Of a DNA stretch of 16,002 nucleotides, positions 14,491 to 16,002 are shown piece after piece. Position 1 is the stretch's first letter, and each line of letters opens with the position of its first letter. The translations under genes and the position numbers were made by a program. The stretch comes from CBFIHN01 sp965662575 (GTDB taxonomy: Bacteria > Pseudomonadota > Gammaproteobacteria > Francisellales > CACEW01). Under the pieces are notes generated by a model. The model did no database searches. It saw only the letters and a program-made list of their open reading frames with translations, and was not told where the DNA came from. The DNA lies in assembly GCA_965662575.1 (NCBI GenBank), contig CBFIHN010000037.1, positions 1-16,002 of the forward strand, in the 5' to 3' direction.

Positions 14491-15748
14491 CACTTGGCTC
14501 AGAGTGTCGTGGTTGAATTTTTGCCCGGTATACTGACTGGTCATCAACGTGCAGAATTTCGATTGGGTAACCATCAATTAAGACACAGCTTGAGGCATTC
14601 GGTAAGGTTTCTAAATAGTCTGTAATCAATCCACTGAGCGTTTTTGCCCCATGGATTGGTAAGGCTAAATCCAATTCGCGATTGATATCTCTGACTGTCA
14701 TATGGGCATCAACAATTACTGTCCCATCCTTTTGGCGAATAATTTGTCGTTGATTTGATAATTGTTGCTCATCGGCAAAACGGCCAACGACTTCTTCAAT
14801 GATATCTTCAACCGTTGCCAAGCCCTGAATATCCCCATATTCATCAACGACCATCGCCAATCGCTCACCATTTTTTTGAAAATTGATCAATTGTGTTTGT
14901 AAGGTTGTGCTCTCTGGAATAAAGTAGGCAGGTTCAATTAATGCTTTTAATTGTTCGATACCTGCATCGCTGTTTGAAATGAGTGACAAAGCCTTGCGCA
15001 GCGGCAAAATACCAAAGCATTGATCAATATCTTGTGCATAAATAGGCAGTTTTGAGTAGTGGCTTTGGATCAATTGTTGACGAATGTCAGGCCAAGGCTC
15101 AGTGACATCAATGCCGGTGATGCGGTGGCGGGGAATCAGTACCTCTGCAATGGTTGCTGATTCTAGTTCCAAAACGCCTAGTAACATATGCTTACGCTGT
15201 TGTGGTAAGTCACCTTCGCTTGCATGGACGACAGAACGTAATTCATCCGTCGTCAGGCTGTCTAGTTTTTTTTCACCAACACGGACACCAAACACTGCAA
15301 TCACACGATTTGCTATTATGCTAAGCAGCCACACGAGGGGATAGACTATTTTTAGTAGAAATTGAAGGGGACGAGAAGCAAAAAATGCAATACCTTCGGG
15401 GTGAACAGCGGCGACTGTTTTTGGCATGATCTCAGCAAAAATCAAAATGACGACGGTCAAGATTATTGTGGCAAGTAACACACCTTTGTCACCAAACCAG
15501 CCAATAGCTAGGACTGTTGCAATCGATGAGGCTAGAATATTGGCAAAGGTATTTCCCAATAAAATCACACCCAGTAACCGGTCTGGGCGTCGCAGTAACT
15601 TTTGCGCTCGCCGAGCTGCAGGATGTTTTTTTTTCGCAAGATGTCTTAAACGATAACGATTTAATGACATCATGCCCGTTTCTGAGCTGGAGAAGAAAGC
15701 AGAGATAATAATTAACGCGACTAGTGATAAAATGAGAATGAGTGCCAT
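14483..15748 (-). CDS. CNNM/HlyC-CorC family membrane protein (YfjD/CorB-like)
   Basis: A 421-residue inner-membrane protein. The DUF21/CNNM transmembrane domain spans about 1-175, starting with a signal-anchor helix and SSSETG (about 20-25), then helices including the stretch ending in FAEIMPKTVAAVHPEG. A CBS pair follows (about 195-320), with VDEYGDIQGLATVEDIIEEVVG in its second half. The C-terminal CorC/HlyC domain is at about 335-415. Relatives are implicated in Mg2+ export and resistance to divalent cations; the older haemolysin label is misleading. The ATG at 15748 is preferred to a TTG one codon earlier. It is the first gene of the run leading into rsmH-ftsL-ftsI and sits directly behind a strong promoter. 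Transport substrate is not readable from sequence. Confidence 0.92.
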   Translation of the reverse strand: MALILILSLVALIIISAFFSSSETGMMSLNRYRLRHLAKKKHPAARRAQKLLRRPDRLLGVILLGNTFANILASSIATVLAIGWFGDKGVLLATIILTVVILIFAEIMPKTVAAVHPEGIAFFASRPLQFLLKIVYPLVWLLSIIANRVIAVFGVRVGEKKLDSLTTDELRSVVHASEGDLPQQRKHMLLGVLELESATIAEVLIPRHRITGIDVTEPWPDIRQQLIQSHYSKLPIYAQDIDQCFGILPLRKALSLISNSDAGIEQLKALIEPAYFIPESTTLQTQLINFQKNGERLAMVVDEYGDIQGLATVEDIIEEVVGRFADEQQLSNQRQIIRQKDGTVIVDAHMTVRDINRELDLALPIHGAKTLSGLITDYLETLPNASSCVLIDGYPIEILHVDDQSVYRAKIQPRHSEPSDE

Positions 15749-15763
15749 CAAGAGTTAAATAAT

Positions 15764-15776
15764 TGCCACTATGGCA
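15764..15776. repeat. 13-bp palindrome at the predicted transcription start
   Basis: TGCCA (15764-15768) and TGGCA (15772-15776) form a perfect 5-bp inverted repeat with a 3-base centre, abutting the -10 box and covering the likely +1. The position suits a repressor site. It is short enough to be chance. Confidence 0.35.
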
Positions 15777-15803
15777 TTATGGCCAACAAGATATGATTGT
15801 CAA
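15776..15803 (-). promoter_or_regulatory. Promoter of the CorC-rsmH-ftsL-ftsI run
   Basis: On the minus strand, a perfect TTGACA (15803-15798) is followed by a 16-base spacer and CATAAT (15781-15776, one mismatch). The transcript would start near 15769, about 20 bases before the ATG. No other clear promoter is seen before ftsI, so it probably drives the whole run. Confidence 0.72.
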
Positions 15804-15846
15804 GCCAAGCTAGAAATGTCCTTTTTTACTCTCTGAGGATTGCGCA

Positions 15847-15900
15847 ATGCACAATTTTTCAAATAATTTACATGATTTTAAGCCGATGTTATATTTGTAA
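15847..15900 (+). other. Possible 17-residue leader reading frame
   Basis: An ATG 7 bases after AGGA (15836-15839) opens a 17-codon frame ending in TAA at 15898-15900. It has a better ribosome site than the longer frame that begins 20 bases after its stop. The peptide resembles nothing I know, has no run of a single amino acid and no obvious attenuator structure after it. It may be chance. Confidence 0.2.
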
Positions 15901-15920
15901 TTAATTTCATAAAAAATACG

Positions 15921-16002
15921 ATGATTGTGACGAATTTTTCATTAGCACTGGCGACGATTGGCTTGGTTTTTTCCTCAGCTAGCCTTGAGGCAACACAATT
16001 GT
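15921..16002 (+). CDS. Start of a possible exported protein (cut by window edge)
   Basis: An ATG at 15921 opens a frame that runs off the window after 27 codons. The visible part, MIVTNFSLALATIGLVFSSA followed by SLEATQL, looks like a signal peptide: hydrophobic residues 7-17 and a possible SSA cleavage site at 18-20. It lacks the basic N-terminus usual in signal peptides and has no clear ribosome site; a GTG two codons later is also possible. It is divergent from the CorC-family gene. Nothing about its function can be said from this fragment. Confidence 0.45.
   Translation, partial: MIVTNFSLALATIGLVFSSASLEATQL

Noticed and set aside
14491..14577. Longer RsmH start
   Set aside because: MNEHIPVLLDAV is the conserved family start; the extra residues are the CorC-family C-terminal coding region read in another frame.

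Overview
The window is a gene-dense chromosomal stretch of an AT-leaning (my estimate: low-40s % GC) LPS-making gammaproteobacterium. This rests on the protein set: Kdo-8-phosphate synthase, LpxH, TolA, DsbD, a division-cluster fragment and EttA, RlmN and Ndk of gammaproteobacterial type. A 57-residue protein resembles, from memory, small proteins annotated in Legionella and Coxiella, so a Legionellales- or Thiotrichales-like host is possible. Genus and species cannot be fixed from the sequence alone.

Layout. 1-80: the 3' end of a 5S rRNA gene and its terminator, so a ribosomal RNA operon lies to the left. 125-670 (-): a small exported sensor-domain protein with a strong promoter overlapped by a palindrome. 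845-1513 (+): radC. 1549-1791 (-): an Arc-type ribbon-helix-helix regulator with a clear promoter flanked by inverted half-sites. 2058-2231 (+): a 57-codon gene. 2385-4716 (+): ettA, a HEPN (HepT-like) protein and an MNT nucleotidyltransferase, overlapping stop-to-start as one translationally coupled unit. 4713-6232 (-): ndk-rlmN. 6392-6483 (+): tRNA-Ser(GCU). 6500-7309 (-): kdsA. 7447-8298 (-): tolA. 8370-10786 (+): lpxH-dsbD. 10775-15748 (-): a CNNM/CorC-family membrane protein, rsmH, ftsL, ftsI, then a flavin reductase. 15921 to the edge (+): the start of a possible exported protein.

How it fits together. Most genes are housekeeping: envelope building (kdsA, lpxH, tolA, dsbD), septation (rsmH-ftsL-ftsI), nucleotide supply (ndk), ribosome modification and translation control (rlmN, ettA), and a minor serine tRNA. 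The division cluster is only a fragment: nothing like mraZ precedes rsmH and no murE follows ftsI. The least ordinary part is the ettA-hepT-mntA unit, where a predicted RNA-targeting toxin-antitoxin pair is coupled to a translation factor. No CRISPR array, insertion sequence or prophage gene was seen.
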